A DNA stretch of 15,570 bases, taken from positions 1-15,570 of the forward strand of contig JADGQE010000027.1 in the NCBI GenBank assembly GCA_017882055.1, in the 5' to 3' direction. The notes under the pieces were generated by a model. The model saw only the letters and a list, made by a program, of their open reading frames with translations, searched no databases and had not been told where the DNA came from. This DNA is from Thermoflexales bacterium. GTDB lineage: Bacteria; Chloroflexota; Anaerolineae; Fen-1058. This document shows, in pieces, positions 13,459-15,570 of this stretch. Every line of letters starts with the position of its first letter. The first letter of the stretch is position 1. The position numbers were made by a program, and so were the translations under genes.

Positions 13459-14699
13459 TGGACATCGATTTCGAAACGAAACTGATCGAGTGCCTCGATG
13501 CGCTCGAAAATCATGAGCCAATCGATCAAATTCTGGCGCGATACCCGGAAGATGCCACGCGGCTGCGCCCGATGTTGGCCACCGCCGGTGCGCTCCCGAC
13601 GTTGCGCATGGAACCATCGGAAGCCGTCAAGGCTAAGTCACGCGGAACCTTCTTGTCTCAAGCCAGGGCACTGCGCCAAACTCCGCCGCGCCGCACCGGT
13701 TTTGTGTCTCGCATTCTCACTTCATTTGTCGCCGTGGCGCTGGTGTGTATCGTTCTCGGCGCAGGGGCTGTGGCGGCATCCGGTTCATCGCTGCCCGGCG
13801 ATCCGCTGTATGGCTTGAAACGTGCCGTCGAGAATGTGCGCTTGTCGGTTGCCGATACGGCTTCACGCGGTGCGCTCGCGGCCCAGTTCGAACGAACCCG
13901 CATCGATGAAACGGAAGCACTGGTTGAAGCCGGCCGCAGCACCAAAGTCGAATTCGTCGGTACCATCAAATCGATGCAGTCCGATACCTGGCTTGTAGAC
14001 AAAGTCACGGTTCAGGTTAATCCAGCTACCCGAATCGAAGGCGAACCCGCTATCGGTCGACGTGCGCAAGTAGAAGGTATCACCAGTCCGAACGGACTGC
14101 AAGCGACTTCGATCAAGATCGAAACCGGTAATGAGCCGACACCCGAATCAACGCCGAAGCCGACAGCAACGACCGAACCCACGTCAACGCCGCGTCCATC
14201 GAATACACCCGCCCCAACAGCTACCCGGACGCCGGTGCCCGCTGTACCCACCAGCGAATCGACAGCCGTGCCAACTACTGCGCCAACGGCCGAGCCAACC
14301 CAGGTCGAAATGACCGGCGATGTGCAGTCGATCAGCGCACAAGCCTGGATCATCGACGGCCAGACGATCGAAATCAACGCCCAGACGGAAATCAACGGTA
14401 ATATCGCCGTAGGTCAACGCGTGAAAGTTAAGGCAAACAGAACGGCGGATGGCCGGATGGTCGCCGCGCAGATCGAACTGACCGGCAACAGCAATGGCAA
14501 CAACGGCAACCAAAATAACAATGCTAACAGTAACAACAACGGGAACAGCAACGACAATGCCAACAGTAACCAAAACACAAATGACAACTCCAACAGCAAC
14601 GACAATCACAACGGAAACAGCAACGACAATACCAACAGTAACCAAAACACGAATGACAACTCCAACAGCAACGACAATCACAACGGAAATGATGGCTAG
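13458..14699 (+). CDS. Membrane-anchored ECF partner with DUF5667-like and two DUF5666-like domains and Asn-rich tail
   Basis: This 413-residue protein is probably the sigma factor's membrane partner. Residues 1-75 are cytoplasmic and helical (LIECLDALENHEPIDQILARYPE). A transmembrane helix covers about 85-106. SSLPGDPLYGLKRAVENVRL (110-129) is the signature of the DUF5667 type. Two DUF5666-like beta domains follow, at about 164-222 (EFVGTIKSM...IGRRAQVEG) and 283-342 (EMTGDVQSI...VGQRVKVKA), separated by a Pro/Thr/Ser linker (226-281). The tail (344-413) is almost only Asn, Ser, Asp, Gly and Gln. No HxxxCxxC zinc anti-sigma motif is present, so anti-sigma activity is inferred from coupling and topology. 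The 1-nt overlap with the sigma gene and the strong terminator after it make a two-gene operon. The outer domains and tail would face the cell surface. Confidence 0.85.
   Translation: MDIDFETKLIECLDALENHEPIDQILARYPEDATRLRPMLATAGALPTLRMEPSEAVKAKSRGTFLSQARALRQTPPRRTGFVSRILTSFVAVALVCIVLGAGAVAASGSSLPGDPLYGLKRAVENVRLSVADTASRGALAAQFERTRIDETEALVEAGRSTKVEFVGTIKSMQSDTWLVDKVTVQVNPATRIEGEPAIGRRAQVEGITSPNGLQATSIKIETGNEPTPESTPKPTATTEPTSTPRPSNTPAPTATRTPVPAVPTSESTAVPTTAPTAEPTQVEMTGDVQSISAQAWIIDGQTIEINAQTEINGNIAVGQRVKVKANRTADGRMVAAQIELTGNSNGNNGNQNNNANSNNNGNSNDNANSNQNTNDNSNSNDNHNGNSNDNTNSNQNTNDNSNSNDNHNGNDG
14544..14687 (+). repeat. Two tandem 72-nt in-frame repeats in the Asn-rich tail
   Basis: Copy 1 (14544-14615) and copy 2 (14616-14687) differ at only a few bases, and each encodes 24 residues of the NSNDN...NDNHNG type; the proteins differ at one residue (Ala versus Thr). 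Shorter AAC-AGC-AAC-GAC units recur inside and before them. The near-identity of the DNA suggests a recent slippage duplication, so copy number may vary between strains. Confidence 0.9.
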
Positions 14700-14724
14700 C
14701 CTCGGGTAGCTAACTCACACTCAC

Positions 14725-14764
14725 ACGACCGGCTTCTGATAGTTCAAGAAGCCGGTCGTTTTTG
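14725..14764 (+). terminator. Strong intrinsic terminator of the sigma/membrane-protein operon
   Basis: A perfect 13-bp GC-rich stem (ACGACCGGCTTCT at 14725-14737 with its inverse at 14747-14759) and a 9-nt loop run directly into TTTTT. It lies 26 nt after the TAG at 14697-14699. Confidence 0.92.
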
Positions 14765-14798
14765 TGAGAGCAACATGATCAAAATCATAGCGTGGGTA

Positions 14799-14807
14799 TG
14801 GTACAAT
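14799..14807 (+). promoter_or_regulatory. Extended -10 promoter of the cupredoxin gene
   Basis: TGGTACAAT (TGn plus TACAAT at 14802-14807) lies about 44 nt before the ATG at 14851 and after the terminator of the preceding operon. No clear -35 is present at standard spacing. Confidence 0.55.
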
Positions 14808-14850
14808 TTTTTAGGTTATTACAAACATCACACAAGTGGAGGATTCTGCA

Positions 14851-15240
14851 ATGAGTGTGCGCAAAGCTTCGGTAGTTGTCCTGATCAGCCTGTTGGCCAT
14901 GATGGTGTTGGCGGCTTGCAATGGTGGCGGCAATTCCACACCAGCGCCAGCCAGCGGGAAGACGTTCAACGTTGATGCCACCGAATTTGCCTATAGCCCG
15001 AATGCGTTCAACGCCGGCGTGGGTCAGCCGATCACCTTCAAAATCACCAACAAAGGCACAGTCGATCACACCTTTGTCATCATGGGGTTGGACGGCAAAG
15101 AAGCCGCCAAGGCCACGGTCAAGACCGGCGGAACCGAGACTCTGCAATTTACGCCAACGGCGGCCGGTACTTATCCAATCGTCTGCGATCTTCCCGGGCA
15201 TAAAGAAGCCGGCATGCAAGGAACTCTCACCGTCAAGTAA
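14851..15240 (+). CDS. Cupredoxin-domain (type 1 copper) lipoprotein
   Basis: This 129-residue protein has a lipoprotein signal (SVRKASVVVLISLLAMMVLAAC, lipobox LAAC with C23), a short Gly/Ser/Pro spacer, then one cupredoxin domain. The type 1 copper ligands are all present: H73 in VDHTF, C112 in IVCDLPGH, H117 and M122 in EAGMQG. Proteins of this plastocyanin/azurin/sulfocyanin-like class carry single electrons at the outer face of the membrane or store copper. The start at 14851 is used because GGAGG at 14838-14842 sits 8 nt before it; an in-frame GTG at 14836 overlaps that ribosome site. It is a single-gene unit with its own promoter and terminator, and its electron partner is not in the window. 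Confidence 0.92.
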   Translation: MSVRKASVVVLISLLAMMVLAACNGGGNSTPAPASGKTFNVDATEFAYSPNAFNAGVGQPITFKITNKGTVDHTFVIMGLDGKEAAKATVKTGGTETLQFTPTAAGTYPIVCDLPGHKEAGMQGTLTVK

Positions 15241-15262
15241 TCACGCGATTTTTCTTGACAAG

Positions 15263-15296
15263 AACCCTCCGACGAATACTCGGAGGGTTTTTATTT
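15263..15296 (+). terminator. Intrinsic terminator of the cupredoxin gene
   Basis: A perfect 10-bp stem (AACCCTCCGA at 15263-15272 with TCGGAGGGTT at 15280-15289) and a 7-nt loop are followed by TTTATTT. It begins 22 nt after the stop codon. Confidence 0.92.
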
Positions 15297-15309
15297 GGGG
15301 CGATCGATC

Positions 15310-15346
15310 GGTCAACTGGTCAATTTGTTACTGGTCATTGTATAAT
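15310..15346 (+). promoter_or_regulatory. Promoter of the antiporter gene with GGTCA direct repeats
   Basis: TATAAT at 15341-15346 is a consensus -10, 34 nt before the ATG at 15380. Upstream, GGTCAA occurs at 15310-15315 and 15318-15323, and GGTCAT at 15333-15338, in the spacer and -35 zone; no good -35 hexamer is present. The repeated hexamers could be half-sites for an activator or repressor, though they may be chance. Confidence 0.5.
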
Positions 15347-15379
15347 GCACTACGCTCATTCACCACCTGGAAACAAGCG

Positions 15380-15570
15380 ATGCCGCCGTTTCTCCAACTG
15401 CTTTTAGTCCTGACGATTATCATCACCGCCGCCAAAACGGGCGGCTGGTTGAGCCAGAAGCTGCGCCAACCCGCGGTGCTGGGCGAATTGCTGATCGGCC
15501 TGCTCCTTGGCCCCAGCGTGCTCGATCTGCTGCACGCGCAGACGTTTTCTGATCCCAATCTGCCCGAGAC
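15380..15570 (+). CDS. Kef-type cation/proton antiporter, N-terminal part (cut by window edge)
   Basis: Sixty-three codons of a CPA2-family monovalent cation/proton antiporter are visible. After ATG at 15380 comes a first transmembrane helix (FLQLLLVLTIIITAAKTGGW), then LSQKLRQPAVLGELLIGLLLGPSVL. The RQPAVLGE-[LI]-[LI]-x-G-x-x-LGPS signature is typical of KefB/GerN/NapA-like exchangers, where this second helix belongs to the core domain. The full family protein has about 12-13 helices and 380-700 residues, so most lies beyond 15570, including any C-terminal TrkA/RCK domain. The ribosome site is weak (GGA about 10 nt upstream). The ion specificity (Na+ or K+) cannot be judged. Confidence 0.88.
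   Translation, partial: MPPFLQLLLVLTIIITAAKTGGWLSQKLRQPAVLGELLIGLLLGPSVLDLLHAQTFSDPNLPE

Noticed and set aside
14184..14681. Minus-strand open frames rich in Val and Leu opposite the Asn-rich tail
   Set aside because: They are the mirror of AAC-rich codons (GTT/GTC on the other strand) and mimic membrane proteins only through composition.
14544..14687. CRISPR-like repeat array
   Set aside because: The two 72-nt units are adjacent without spacers, keep the reading frame and encode low-complexity protein; no cas gene is present.
13458..14699. Classical zinc-binding anti-sigma factor
   Set aside because: No HxxxCxxC motif exists in the N-terminal segment, which contains only one Cys (C12) before the membrane helix. 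It is described only as a probable partner of the sigma factor.

Overview
The window looks like bacterial DNA of fairly high GC, most likely from Chloroflexota. This is an inference from style, not a measured placement. The pointers are an ECF sigma factor followed by a membrane protein with a DUF5667-like segment, DUF5666-like domains and a Ser/Thr/Pro-rich linker, dispersed palindromic repeats of the GTAGT...ACTAC kind between genes, and a cupredoxin lipoprotein. There are no rRNA or tRNA genes, no CRISPR array and no transposase.

Positions 1-11102 hold eight consecutive minus-strand genes that read from right to left. In order of transcription they are: a DJ-1/PfpI protein; a ThDP-dependent benzoylformate-decarboxylase/acetolactate-synthase-like enzyme; a DJ-1/PfpI domain fused to a SnoaL/NTF2-like domain; a fused [2Fe-2S]-molybdopterin subunit of the xanthine dehydrogenase family; its FAD subunit, overlapping by 20 nt; a parallel beta-helix fused to a metallo-beta-lactamase; a stand-alone SnoaL-like protein; and an HpcH/HpaI-type aldolase cut by the window edge. 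The spacing (20-nt overlap to about 150 nt) fits one operon or a few linked units. The enzymes suggest a catabolic or detoxifying route for a 2-oxo acid, aldehyde and lactone chemistry, but no substrate can be named from the sequence. A 36-bp AT-rich nested palindrome lies upstream of the first gene and is a good candidate operator.

The oddest protein is the molybdenum subunit. It keeps the four cysteines of the plant-type [2Fe-2S] cluster, but all four cysteines of the second, Mo-proximal cluster are replaced (D98, S101, D133, I135). The usual catalytic glutamate of the KGxGE loop also reads Asp (D912). Because a FAD subunit is still encoded next to it, the expected electron path from Mo to FAD appears broken or rerouted. 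The beta-helix/MBL chimera, which has no signal peptide, is a second unusual architecture.

Positions 11483-12900 on the plus strand are a decay zone. They hold a PMT/OST-like membrane glycosyltransferase reduced to its ends, with a frameshift near 12000 and a probable internal deletion, then a terminator hairpin, then a 28-codon signal-peptide remnant that runs into a palindromic repeat.

Positions 12910-15570 hold ordinary-looking plus-strand genes: a TTG-start ECF sigma factor coupled by a 1-nt overlap to a membrane protein with an Asn-rich tail, a strong terminator, a copper-binding lipoprotein with its own promoter and terminator, and the start of a Kef-type cation/proton antiporter.
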